Source: Verrucomicrobiota bacterium
GTDB taxonomy: Bacteria > Verrucomicrobiota > Verrucomicrobiia > Opitutales > Opitutaceae
Reading direction: 5' to 3'
DNA length: 64,000 nucleotides
NCBI GenBank assembly: GCA_016721945.1
Contig: JADKHC010000007.1
Coordinates: 1 to 64,000, forward strand
Of the stretch, positions 43,709-52,065 are shown one piece after another; position 1 is the first letter of the stretch, and each line of letters starts with the position of its first letter. A model generated the notes under the pieces. It was not told the origin of the DNA and searched no databases. It saw nothing but the letters and a program-made list of their open reading frames with translations. Made by a program: the position numbers and the translations under genes.

Positions 43709-44392
43709 CTAAACTAGAAGGTAATCGATGGCGCGGCTCATCCAGGCATTGATCTCGGCGTAGGTGGCGGCTGGCGCGGCGAGAATCTCGGCGGACGTTT
43801 GGATGTAGGGAGCGGGTCGGAGTTCGTCGCCGCAGTTGTCGACGAAGGCGCGCACGGCCTCGGGCGTGACTTCAAGATGGCATTGCAGCGCGAGCGTGCG
43901 GCGACCGAACTGGAAGGCTTGGTTTTCGCAGGCGGCGCTGCGGGCAAGTTGAACCGCGCCGGTCGGCAAGTCGAAGGTCTCGCCGTGCCAGTGGAAGACC
44001 TGGAGTTTCTCCGGAAAACGAAACCGGTCGCCATCGGCAGAAACAGCTTCAATGGGAAACCAGCCGATCTCTTTATGTTTATTTTGATAGACGCGGGCAC
44101 CGAGCGCGCTGGCGATGAGTTGAGAGCCGAGGCATACGCCAAGTACGGGCACGCCGCTCTGCACGGCTTCGCGAATGAAGCGTTTTTCCTCGCGCAACCA
44201 GGGCAGTTCGGCTTCGTCGTTGACGCTCATCGGGCCGCCCATCGCGATGATTAAGTCGAGGCCGCGCAGTGGCGGTAGCGAGGCGTTTTCGAAAAACCGC
44301 GTGGTGCTGATGACAGCCTGCCGTTGAGTCAGCGACGGGGCGATGCCGGCGAGGCCTTCAAAGGGAGCGTGTTGCAGGACGTGGACGTTCAT
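43709..44392 (-). CDS. Class I glutamine amidotransferase-like protein
   Basis: 227 residues of the GATase1 GMP-synthase-like subgroup. Nucleophile elbow VLGVCLGSQLIASALG with Cys, the second block FHWHGETFDLP, and the triad His/Glu in LQCHLEVTPE. Such proteins either supply ammonia to a partner synthase or hydrolyse gamma-glutamyl compounds; no synthase is encoded next to it. Downstream partner of the CPBP gene with a 32-nt gap, both on -. Confidence 0.85.
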   Translation of the reverse strand: MNVHVLQHAPFEGLAGIAPSLTQRQAVISTTRFFENASLPPLRGLDLIIAMGGPMSVNDEAELPWLREEKRFIREAVQSGVPVLGVCLGSQLIASALGARVYQNKHKEIGWFPIEAVSADGDRFRFPEKLQVFHWHGETFDLPTGAVQLARSAACENQAFQFGRRTLALQCHLEVTPEAVRAFVDNCGDELRPAPYIQTSAEILAAPAATYAEINAWMSRAIDYLLV

Positions 44393-44424
44393 GGTCGATG
44401 AGTTGGCGATTGAGAGAAGTTCGG

Positions 44425-45054
44425 TTAAAACCAGCCGGAGAGAAATCCTTGAGCGGCTTTTACCGCAATCACGCCGATGTTTTTCGAAGCGTGGGCGGCG
44501 AAGCAGGGGAGGAGTGAGCGCTGCGGGTTGAAGGGGGCGAAGCGCACAAAATAAAACCAGAGCGAGCCAACGAACACAGCGGCAGAACTAAACCAGCCTT
44601 TGAGCCCGAGCGTCCAGTTGAGTTGGCCATCGTTCCAGGGAAGCCCTCCTTCCCATTGCCAGAGGAAAGGGTGCAGCGCGGTGAAGAGCAGCGACGCTCC
44701 GAGCACGCTCGCCCACAGCGTGAGGCGGCCGCGTTTATCGAGGACAATGTAGCCGCGGAAAATGATCTCCTCGATGAGCGCGGCGACGAGCGTATACGCG
44801 GCAAAGAGCCCGGTCATTTTCGATTGTTCACCGGAGATTCCGAGTGCTTTTTCGCCCCACGTTTCGGCTGCCACAATGATGAATCCGCCCAACGCAGCGA
44901 TGGCGACGGCGCCGACGCTGGCGGGTGTTGCGCCGGGGAGCCCGCGTGGATTTGGCGAGCCCGAGCGTTGGGCGCGAAAGTCGTCGAGCCAGAGCTTGGC
45001 CACGTAGAGGCCAGCGCCCAGCATTAGGATTTGCAGCCAAGAACCGTTTTGCAT
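44425..45054 (-). CDS. CPBP-family intramembrane protease-like protein
   Basis: 209 residues with about five or six TM helices. The ABI/CPBP signature is present: EEIIFRGYIV with the paired Glu and Arg, FTALHPF with the first His, and CFAAHASKN with the second His. Members include CAAX prenyl proteases and bacterial immunity or maturation factors; the substrate is unknown. Divergent (59 bp) from the polyprenyl diphosphate synthase gene. Confidence 0.82.
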   Translation of the reverse strand: MQNGSWLQILMLGAGLYVAKLWLDDFRAQRSGSPNPRGLPGATPASVGAVAIAALGGFIIVAAETWGEKALGISGEQSKMTGLFAAYTLVAALIEEIIFRGYIVLDKRGRLTLWASVLGASLLFTALHPFLWQWEGGLPWNDGQLNWTLGLKGWFSSAAVFVGSLWFYFVRFAPFNPQRSLLPCFAAHASKNIGVIAVKAAQGFLSGWF

Positions 45055-45113
45055 CGACGACAGAGTAATTAATTAGCCATTTCGTGAAGGAGCACTAGTT
45101 TCAAGCTCTTCCC

Positions 45114-46148
45114 ATGACTGCCAGTAATCGCAACGAATCTGTTCCCTCCAGCCCGCAGGATTTCGCGACTGTTTTTGCCATGCTTAAGCCGCACATGGCG
45201 GCGCTGGATGTGTTCATGCGTAAGCAACTCGAAGAGTTTGAACCGGAGATTCGTTCGATGGCGGATTACTGCATCGATACCTCGGGGAAACGTATTCGGC
45301 CGGCACTGGTTTTCACGAGCGGTTGGAAGGGCGACGAAATTTCGACGGATCTGGTGCGGATCGCGAGTGTGGTTGAGTTGGTGCATCTCGCGTCGTTGGT
45401 CCATGACGACATCATGGATGAAGCCGAAGTGCGGCGAAATCGGCGCACGGCAGTACGTGAATACGGCTCTACGGCGGCGGTGCTGCTCGGCGACGCGCTG
45501 TTTTCGCATGCGCTGAATCTCGCGACGCGTTTTCCGACGACGGAGGTTTGCAGCGCGGTTTCGGATTCGATGCGCAAGGTCTGCGCGGGCGAAATCATCC
45601 AGACTCTAAGGCGTGGTTCGACCAATATCACACGCGCGGATTACCAGCGGATTATTGATCTCAAAACGGCTGAGCTCTTCCGTGTCTCCTGTTATCTCGG
45701 CAGTCGTTATGCAGGATTCCCGATGGAATTTGTCGAAGCTGCGTCGAGTTTCGGGCGGCATCTCGGCATTGCTTATCAGGTTTACGACGATCTGGCCGAT
45801 TTCTTTGGCGATGAGAAGCGGATCGGCAAAACGCTCGGCACGGATTTGGCTAGCGGAAAAATCACACTGCCGCTGCTGGCGCTGATCGATCGCCTCCCGA
45901 CTGACGCGAAGGATGAACTCATTGAAGAAATCACTGGCCGTCGTCCGCCGCAGCCCGCGCTGCGAATTAAGCAGATGAACGAACTTGGCGTTTTCGCGTT
46001 TGTGGCCGAGGCGGTGCAGGAAGAATTGCGCCTCGCGGAGGCTGCGCTGGCTCCGCATCTCGCTTTGGCTCCGACGCCTCTGTTGCTGCGACTCTGCGAA
46101 GTGCTACGCCAACAGGTCGGGGTGTTGCGTGGGGCGGCGAGCGCGTAA
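45114..46148 (+). CDS. ispB: Polyprenyl diphosphate synthase (octaprenyl-type)
   Basis: Makes long-chain isoprenoid diphosphates for quinone side chains. 344 residues. First Asp-rich motif LVHDDIMDEAEVRRNRRT, second DDLADFFGDEKRIGKTLGTD, both with metal-binding DDxxD. GKRIRPALVF is the substrate-binding Lys/Arg block. The residue before the first Asp motif is Val/His rather than a bulky aromatic, consistent with a long product. IspB, GGPP synthase and related enzymes cannot be fully separated by sequence; chain length is inferred. Confidence 0.85.
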   Translation: MTASNRNESVPSSPQDFATVFAMLKPHMAALDVFMRKQLEEFEPEIRSMADYCIDTSGKRIRPALVFTSGWKGDEISTDLVRIASVVELVHLASLVHDDIMDEAEVRRNRRTAVREYGSTAAVLLGDALFSHALNLATRFPTTEVCSAVSDSMRKVCAGEIIQTLRRGSTNITRADYQRIIDLKTAELFRVSCYLGSRYAGFPMEFVEAASSFGRHLGIAYQVYDDLADFFGDEKRIGKTLGTDLASGKITLPLLALIDRLPTDAKDELIEEITGRRPPQPALRIKQMNELGVFAFVAEAVQEELRLAEAALAPHLALAPTPLLLRLCEVLRQQVGVLRGAASA

Positions 46149-46195
46149 TCACGGCTAGGGTATATTTTACATTTGCGCCGCTGCCTCGCAGTGGC

Positions 46196-46843
46196 ATGAT
46201 TCACCCCGTGGACGCAGCCTCTAAGGTACTTCCTAAAACCCTCGTCGCCTCCCCCGAGCGTCAGCACGAAGCTGATTCGGACCGGATGATCGTCCAACGT
46301 GTGCAAGCGGGCGATGTGGCTGCCTTCGATGCCCTGATCTTGAAATATCGCGAACGCGTCTACGGCGTGGTCTACAATATGACCTCAAATCGCGAAGATG
46401 CGGCTGATCTTACGCAGGATGCATTCATTAAGGCCTTTCAATCCATCCACCGCTTTCAGGCGCAATCGTCGTTCTTCACTTGGTTGTACCGCATCGCGAT
46501 CAACTCGACGCTAACTCATTTGCGCAAAGCTAGGTTACGCACGTTTTTCAGTTTCGAAAAGATCACCGACGACGATAAGACTGCGCAACTCGTCAACCAG
46601 TTGACCGAGAAAAAAGGCGCGGATCGCGATCTGTTTATCAAGGAACTCCAGGAAAAATTGAACGAGGCGATGATGAAACTGTCTATCAATCATCGTACAG
46701 TGGTAACTTTATTTGAAATTGAAGGCTTAGGCCATGAAGAGATCGCCGAGGTTATGGAATGCTCGGTAGGCACGATGCGTTCACGTTTGCACTATGCTAA
46801 ACAGATCCTACAGGCAGAGTTACAGCGGTACATGAATCCATGA
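46196..46843 (+). CDS. rpoE: ECF-type RNA polymerase sigma factor
   Basis: 215 residues. Region 2 at about 40-110: FDALILKYRERVYGVVYNMT, AADLTQDAFIKAF, and FFTWLYRIAINS. Region 4 at about 160-210: HRTVVTLFEIEGLGHEEIAE, then VGTMRSRLHYAKQIL. It is close to the RpoE/SigW group of envelope-stress or housekeeping ECF factors. The stop overlaps the next start as ATGA, so it is coupled to the membrane protein downstream, which is a candidate anti-sigma factor. Confidence 0.88.
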   Translation: MIHPVDAASKVLPKTLVASPERQHEADSDRMIVQRVQAGDVAAFDALILKYRERVYGVVYNMTSNREDAADLTQDAFIKAFQSIHRFQAQSSFFTWLYRIAINSTLTHLRKARLRTFFSFEKITDDDKTAQLVNQLTEKKGADRDLFIKELQEKLNEAMMKLSINHRTVVTLFEIEGLGHEEIAEVMECSVGTMRSRLHYAKQILQAELQRYMNP

Positions 46844-47613
46844 ACGAACCGGAGCGCAAAACCAAGATTTCCCTCGAGGACTTAATTCAGTTCAAGCGAG
46901 CCGAGCGCCCGCCAGCAGAGTTTTGGGCTGAATTCGAACAGGCGATGCGCACCAAACAGTTGGCTGCGATCGTCGAGACGCGTCCATGGTGGCGCAATCT
47001 GGCTACGAGCAGGGTTTTGGTTCGTTGGTGCGTGCCGCTCGGCGCGACCGCCGTCGTGGCGATGACTTTTGGTTCTTTCCGTGGGTTTATAGCGCAGCAG
47101 GGTCCAGTCGTTCCGGTAAATAATGTCGCCGCGATCGTGGAGTCGAATGTCGAATCCACCAGCAGCGATTTTTCGAACACGACCGAACAAGTTGCCGTAG
47201 CCACAATCCTTGTGGCTGACACGACTAGCGATTCGGATTTGGTTCGCGCAGGTGGTTCGGCGCAGGTGGCCATTGATGTTTCGGACAATCCCACGGTGCA
47301 GCAGCCTGCAGTTGATGCGGGGGCGTCGGAGTTGGTTTTGGCGCAGCTAAACGACAACCTAAACGCTACTTCGGTGCCCACGGTTGCCGCGCGAGCTCCT
47401 GCCATCGAGCCGCTTGCCCAAGTCATCACGCCTCGCGATAGTCGTCGCGCCCGGCTGCTGGCCTATTCGGTGACTTTCGATCCGCATGCAGCGGACAGCT
47501 CGGATGCGGTGCGTTCGCGTGAACGGATTACCCGGCGGATTTCTGATGAGGCAATTTACGACTCGATCACCCGACTCGGTTTGAGTGGGGATCGTTTTTC
47601 GATCAAGTTCTGA
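46840..47613 (+). CDS. Membrane protein, candidate anti-sigma factor
   Basis: 257 residues: a cytoplasmic N-terminal part of about 60 (KISLEDLIQFKRAERPPAEF), one TM helix at about 62-85 (WCVPLGATAVVAMTFGSF), then a Thr/Val/Ala/Asp-rich periplasmic part. The topology and overlap with an ECF sigma gene are typical of anti-sigma factors. No ZAS-type Cys/His motif or RseA similarity is evident, so the role is inferred from context. Confidence 0.6.
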   Translation: MNEPERKTKISLEDLIQFKRAERPPAEFWAEFEQAMRTKQLAAIVETRPWWRNLATSRVLVRWCVPLGATAVVAMTFGSFRGFIAQQGPVVPVNNVAAIVESNVESTSSDFSNTTEQVAVATILVADTTSDSDLVRAGGSAQVAIDVSDNPTVQQPAVDAGASELVLAQLNDNLNATSVPTVAARAPAIEPLAQVITPRDSRRARLLAYSVTFDPHAADSSDAVRSRERITRRISDEAIYDSITRLGLSGDRFSIKF

Positions 47614-48068
47614 TCGCACGCCACGGCGTGGGGCCGAACGCGTTCTGCTGGTTGAGTGATTTTCTCCTAGTGGATGCCGGTGCTTAAGCTCAGTCGTTTC
47701 TAGGGTATAATTGGTCTCCAGCGTACGGCGCTTGAGCCGATAATAATGGAGTCGGAACAGTTCGTCACCGGCGTCTCTCGTTTTGGGCCTCTGGCCAGAG
47801 CGGGATATATGGATTGGGGCAAATATTGCCGAGGCGTGTGTTGGATTTAATCGTATTCTACGTGGCACTGGCTTTTGCGTTGGAATAACATTTTTAATTA
47901 CAAGGTAATTAGCGACTTATGTGTCGTCTAGGGTGCTTGGCATCGGGTGTGCAATAGGAGCTCTCAGTAATGTTAGCCCAACGCCCAAATACCTCAGCGG
48001 ATCATCAACCGCTCGCCCGCAGATAGTCAGAGCCACCGCACACAAATCGCTTCCAACCCCTGCCCGTC
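47614..48068. other. Intergenic region before fliA
   Basis: 455 nt, no gene seen. Holds GCCGATAA (47736-47743), identical to the FliA -10 consensus but with no matching -35 box. An inverted repeat TAATTAC-AAG-GTAATTA (47895-47911) and TGGCACTGGCTTTTGC at 47863-47878 are also present. The promoter of the flagellar sigma gene is probably here. Confidence 0.5.
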
Positions 48069-48863
48069 ATGAAAAACGCATCCCTCGCCGTCGCCCACGA
48101 ACCCAGCCCCACCGCCAACGCTTGGAGGATTTATCAGGGAGCCCAGTCGGAGCACCTCGATGAGAAGGAGCTGATCGAGCGTTATCTGCCTCTCGTGCGC
48201 AACGTCGTCGATCGTATCAAGCTCAACCTGCCGCCGCACGTCGATGTTGAGGATCTCTACAGCGTGGGCGTCACGGGATTGATCGCTGCGGTTCGCAAGT
48301 ACGACCCAGAGCAGGGACACACTTTTGCCGGCTACGCCACGACCCGCATCCGCGGTTCCATTCTCGACGAGCTTCGCCGTCTCGACTGGTGTCCTCGCCG
48401 TGCTCGGGCCAAAGCCAAAAAATTGAAAGAATCGATCAACGAGATCGAGCAGAAGGTCGGCCGCGCCGCGACCGAGGAAGAGGTACGGTTGCACTTGAAT
48501 CTCACGCCAAAAGAATACGCCAAGTGGATGGAGGAAGCTCGTCCGGTGTGTTTCGTCGCGATCGATCAGACGGCGGAGAACGAGGACTCAGAAGGCGCTT
48601 CGCTCCACGAGCTAATTGCTGACGAATCAGATGTTTCGGTCCGTGATCGCATGGAGAAAGACGAGCTCATGCAGCTGGTTGCCACGCGCATCGCCGAGTT
48701 ACCTGAGATTCCGAAGAAGATCCTCGCAATGTACTATTTTGAGAACATGCGGTTGGCTGAAATCGCCGCCGTCTTCGATCTCACTGAGTCGCGCATTTGC
48801 CAGATTCACGCGCAGACGGTGATCGGGCTCCGGGCTTACATCCAGCGCATGCGCAGCCGTTGA
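48069..48863 (+). CDS. fliA: Flagellar RNA polymerase sigma factor (sigma-28)
   Basis: 264 residues. Region 2 PLVRNVVDRIKLNLPPHVDV and DLYSVGVTGLIAAVRKYDPE, region 2.4 YATTRIRGSILDELRRLDWC, region 3 with NEIEQKVGRAATEEEVRLHL, and region 4 LPEIPKKILAMYYFENMRLA followed by ESRICQIHAQ. This is the FliA/WhiG group that recognises late flagellar promoters. It stands ahead of motA-motB and the rod-hook-filament operon. No FlgM anti-sigma gene is seen in the window. Confidence 0.92.
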   Translation: MKNASLAVAHEPSPTANAWRIYQGAQSEHLDEKELIERYLPLVRNVVDRIKLNLPPHVDVEDLYSVGVTGLIAAVRKYDPEQGHTFAGYATTRIRGSILDELRRLDWCPRRARAKAKKLKESINEIEQKVGRAATEEEVRLHLNLTPKEYAKWMEEARPVCFVAIDQTAENEDSEGASLHELIADESDVSVRDRMEKDELMQLVATRIAELPEIPKKILAMYYFENMRLAEIAAVFDLTESRICQIHAQTVIGLRAYIQRMRSR

Positions 48864-48965
48864 GGTTGGGCGTGTGCGGTCCGGCTCGCTACGTTGCGTC
48901 TTGGGCGCCGCGGCTGCGCGCGGAATAGGCCTGATAAGCTTATGTTACGTTATTCGGCGGGGGGC

Positions 48966-48993
48966 TAAAGCTGAGGCTCTGGTGAGCCGTTAG
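48966..48993 (+). promoter_or_regulatory. Candidate sigma-28 promoter of motA
   Basis: TAAAGCTG (48966-48973), 12 nt, then GCCGTTAG (48986-48993). Each box matches the FliA consensus TAAAGTTT / GCCGATAA at 6 of 8; the spacer is one longer than the usual 11. The motA ATG is 22 nt downstream. Consistent with FliA control of the stator genes. Confidence 0.45.
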
Positions 48994-49015
48994 GGTAAAA
49001 CACCCGGTTTAAACC

Positions 49016-49892
49016 ATGCTCATCTTCGTCGGAGTATTTATCGTCTTTGCCTCCACCCTTGGCGGGTTTATGATCGCTGGAGGTAATCCTATATTACTCC
49101 TTCATATATCAGAGTTTGTGGTAATCGGCGGTATAGCCCTAGGCGTGCTTGTGATCGCGAGCCCCACGCATGTTCTCACCGAAATCGTTCACAAGCTCAA
49201 AGCCGCCCTCTTTGGGAAATCCAGCGGGAAGACGGAATATTTCGATCTGCTCAAGATGCTTTATGAAATTTTCATGGTCGGCCGACGCAACGGCCTGATC
49301 GCCTTGGAAGAGCACGTGATGAATCCAGGGAGCAGCGCGATTTTCAACAAATACCCGGCTTTCACGGCTCATCATGAGCGAATGCAATTTCTCATCAACG
49401 GTCTCAAGCCCGTCATCGACGGCAAAATTAAGCCTGATCAGCTCGAGGACCTCATGTTGACCGAGCTCGAATCCAAGAGCGAAGAGGGCGATCATCCCAT
49501 TCACATGCTTCAGCTGATCGGCGATTCGTTGCCGGGCATCGGAATCGTTGCGGCCGTGTTGGGCATTATTAACACCATGTCGGCCATCGCCGATGGACCC
49601 GAGGTGGTGGGCGAACGCGTCGCCGCCGCGCTTTACCGGTACATTCCTTGGCGTGTTTTTTGCCTACGGGTTCATCAACCCGCTCGCTATGCGCGTTAAA
49701 TTCAATAACGCCGGCGATCAGATGTACCTCAAATGCATTCTCAGCGCCGTTGCTGGTTTTGCCAAGGGCTTGGCCCCGCTCACCGCCGTCGAAGTCGCGC
49801 GCCGTTCGCTCGCGAGCGATGTGCAACCTGCGGCTGACGAACTTGAGAGCGCCCTCAAATCCATGCCTGCTCCAGGTAAGGCACCAGGCTAA
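49016..49892 (+). pseudogene. motA: Flagellar motor stator protein MotA, frameshifted
   Basis: The frame from ATG 49016 gives MotA through TM3 (SLPGIGIVAAVLGIINTM) and VVGERVAAAL, then becomes nonsense and stops at 49699. The true continuation TGTFLGVFFAYGFINPLA and the cytoplasmic tail are in the next frame to 49892. Removing one T from CTTTACC at 49631-49637 (T run 49632-49634) restores a 291-residue MotA. As written, the product lacks TM4 and its conserved Pro (P222 in E. coli), so the motor would not work. Everything else in the operon is intact, so sequence error is likely. Confidence 0.85.
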
Positions 49893-49939
49893 CCCTTTTG
49901 CCGGGCTTTTCCGTCCGGCTGTTTACCGTGAAAAGACGC

Positions 49940-50785
49940 ATGAAGAAAAAGGAGGCCCACCACGGCGGCGCGTGGAAGGTGGCTTTTGCCGATTTCATGA
50001 CGGCTATGATGGCGCTTTTCCTCGTGCTTTGGATTTCCTCGCAGGAGAAGAAAATCCTGATCGCGACAGCGCGGTATTTTCAGAATCCGTTTTCTTCGCC
50101 GATGGACCGGACCTCCGGCATCATGCCCTATGACTCTAATAAACCGAGCAAGCCCCATGGCGACGATTCGGGTGCCGATGAGCCGCAGACCAGCAAGCGC
50201 GATGTCGATCTTAACTACCTGAACTCCCTTGCGGCGGACTTTTTCAAACTGTTGAACCTTGATCAGGATCTCGCGGAAAAACCGATCGATATTCAGGTGA
50301 CCAGCGATGGCTTGAGAATCACGCTCTATGATCGCTCGCGGCGGCCGCTATTTGCCGATAATACGGCTGAGTTAACCGAGTGGGGCCGTTTCGTCATGCA
50401 AAGCCTCGCTTGGATGATCGATCGGCAGAAGTTCCGCGTCGTCATCGAAGGTCACGCGCGCCAAGGACTCCAACTGCCCAACCCCGACTATACGCTTTGG
50501 GAGCTCTCGGCGGATCGTGCCAACTCTGCCCGTCGAGCACTCACGCTTTACGCGGTCGATCCCACGCAAGTTGAACGCGTGACCGGCTATGCCGATACAC
50601 GGCCGGTGCCCTTTCAAAAACCGGAATCAGAAGCAAACCAACGAGTTACGCTCAGCCTTACCATGGGCCCAAGATCCAAAGAGAAAGCCCCCAAGCAATC
50701 TTCCTTACTTACAACACCCAAACCTGCCGATTCTCCTGCGGTCATCAACCCCAGTGCGAATCCGGCGATTACCGAATCTCGATGA
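49940..50785 (+). CDS. motB: Flagellar motor stator protein MotB
   Basis: 281 residues from ATG 49940 (GTG at 49928 is possible). Short cytoplasmic N-terminus, one TM helix with the ion-binding Asp18 in VAFADFMTAMMALFLVLW, a plug region, and an OmpA-like peptidoglycan-binding domain (about 155-255: FRVVIEGHARQG, LSADRANSARRAL, GYADTRPV). Proton-type stator by similarity. A Ser/Pro/Lys tail follows. Its stop overlaps the next gene as ATGA. Confidence 0.93.
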   Translation: MKKKEAHHGGAWKVAFADFMTAMMALFLVLWISSQEKKILIATARYFQNPFSSPMDRTSGIMPYDSNKPSKPHGDDSGADEPQTSKRDVDLNYLNSLAADFFKLLNLDQDLAEKPIDIQVTSDGLRITLYDRSRRPLFADNTAELTEWGRFVMQSLAWMIDRQKFRVVIEGHARQGLQLPNPDYTLWELSADRANSARRALTLYAVDPTQVERVTGYADTRPVPFQKPESEANQRVTLSLTMGPRSKEKAPKQSSLLTTPKPADSPAVINPSANPAITESR

Positions 50786-51015
50786 AACCTTTCCTCACAG
50801 GCCGCACCCAAATCCAATCCGCCAACTTGCAGAACAGTGAGGGCGTCAGTCCGGCCGAAGCCGTGGCCCGCGCAGCTGCCCACAAACACAGCAAAGAGAC
50901 CGGAGGCCCAAGCGTCGAAACCGTTAAGCAAGGTGACAAAATCGTCCGTCTCATCGTGACCTGTTCCTGCGGCGAGCGCATCGAGATCGACTGTTTGTAT
51001 CCGGCAGGCGGTTAA
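50782..51015 (+). CDS. Small Cys-containing protein of the motility operon
   Basis: 77 residues, overlapping motB by 4 nt. The C-terminal part holds CSCGERIEIDCLY with three Cys, looking like a small metal-binding knuckle or a disulfide pair. The N-terminal half is Ala/His/Lys-rich and helical (SPAEAVARAAAHKHSKE). I know no named family. Translational coupling to motB suggests a motor- or flagellum-related role. Confidence 0.65.
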   Translation: MKPFLTGRTQIQSANLQNSEGVSPAEAVARAAAHKHSKETGGPSVETVKQGDKIVRLIVTCSCGERIEIDCLYPAGG

Positions 51016-51242
51016 GGCGGACAGAAGTGGCGGGGGAACGCAGGAAGTTTTATTGTTTATCAACGTGACGGCGGACTCTCGCGCATATCAATTTGTGATC
51101 CTATCGGGTAGGGCGTGGAGAATTGTTGATCCCAATTCATCTCGGCAAATGCTGCCGCGGGAGGTGAATACCCTGGGGCGGCAAAATGTACCGGGAGTTT
51201 TTTAATTAACTTAAATAACTGTTAATAAGTAAGTTAAGTAAC

Positions 51243-51258
51243 TGGCATTGCCATTGCT
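51243..51258 (+). promoter_or_regulatory. Candidate sigma-54 promoter of the flgF operon
   Basis: TGGCATTGCCATTGCT fits the -24/-12 pattern TGGCACG-N4-TTGCW with exactly 10 nt between the invariant GG and GC. Differences are at two weaker positions. The predicted transcript starts only about 8 nt before the flgF ATG, so the 5' UTR would be very short. The upstream 51190-51240 is AT-rich with TTAA words. Confidence 0.45.
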
Positions 51259-51275
51259 TAGGGTAGAGACCCCAG

Positions 51276-52028
51276 ATGAATATCGGTCTCTACCAAAGTG
51301 CAGCTTCTCTTTCCGCGTTAGAACGCTGGCAGGATGTGGTGACTCAAAACATCACTTCAAGTCAGGTTCCCGGCTTCAAGAAGCGCACCATCGAGTTTTC
51401 TTCGGTCGAGCTAGGCGCACTCCAAGCCGACACGAAGGCTCGCATGGGTTCTGGTGACGGGAAGCCTTCTTCATTTCCTGTTACCACGATGGGCATCAGC
51501 TTCCGGCCCGGCGAATCGATCCCGACGCGTAATGTTTTGGATTTCGCGATTGAGGGAGATGGTTTTTTCCAAGTCCAGATGCCCGATGGCAGCCGAGGTT
51601 TCACCCGTTCCGGCGGCATGCACCTCAACGCTGCACGCACCCTTGTCACGACAGATGACTATCCGGTGCTGAATCAGGCCGGCTCCCCGATCACTTTACA
51701 GCCCGAGGCTGGTTCCATGTCGGTCTCGGCCGACGGTGCGATCAGCCAGGGCGACACTCAGCTTGGTTCACTCGGAGTGGTTCGGTTTAATGACACGTCC
51801 AAGCTCATGCCTGCTGGCGGTGGCATATATTTGCTCAAAGATGCATCGGTCGAACCTATCCAGATCGATAAACCGCTGCTGATGCAGGGCTACATCGAGG
51901 GCAGCAACGTTGCACCTCTACAGGAGATGATCGCGATGGTGCAGATCGCCCGCGCCTACGAGGCCAACCAGAAAATCATCACCACCCGTGACCAGAATCT
52001 TGGCAAAGCCATCGAAATGCTTGGCTGA
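51276..52028 (+). CDS. flgF: Flagellar proximal rod protein FlgF
   Basis: 250 residues. N-terminal rod domain LYQSAASLSALERWQDVVTQ followed by NITSSQVPGFKK (compare the usual NxANxxTxGFK), central beta domain DFAIEGDGFFQVQMPDGSRG, and C-terminal QGYIEGSNVAPLQEMIAMVQ and ARAYEANQKII. First gene after a 260-nt gap. FlgF and FlgG pairs are hard to tell apart; the shorter, more divergent one is placed first and is called FlgF. Confidence 0.88.
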   Translation: MNIGLYQSAASLSALERWQDVVTQNITSSQVPGFKKRTIEFSSVELGALQADTKARMGSGDGKPSSFPVTTMGISFRPGESIPTRNVLDFAIEGDGFFQVQMPDGSRGFTRSGGMHLNAARTLVTTDDYPVLNQAGSPITLQPEAGSMSVSADGAISQGDTQLGSLGVVRFNDTSKLMPAGGGIYLLKDASVEPIQIDKPLLMQGYIEGSNVAPLQEMIAMVQIARAYEANQKIITTRDQNLGKAIEMLG

Positions 52029-52065
52029 TTAGTGCGTATCTAAAATTTAAATACACCAGAATCCC

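Noticed and set aside
47863..47878. TGGCACTGGCTTTTGC as a sigma-54 promoter before fliA
   Set aside because: The GG to GC distance is 11, not 10; spacing is strict for sigma-54.
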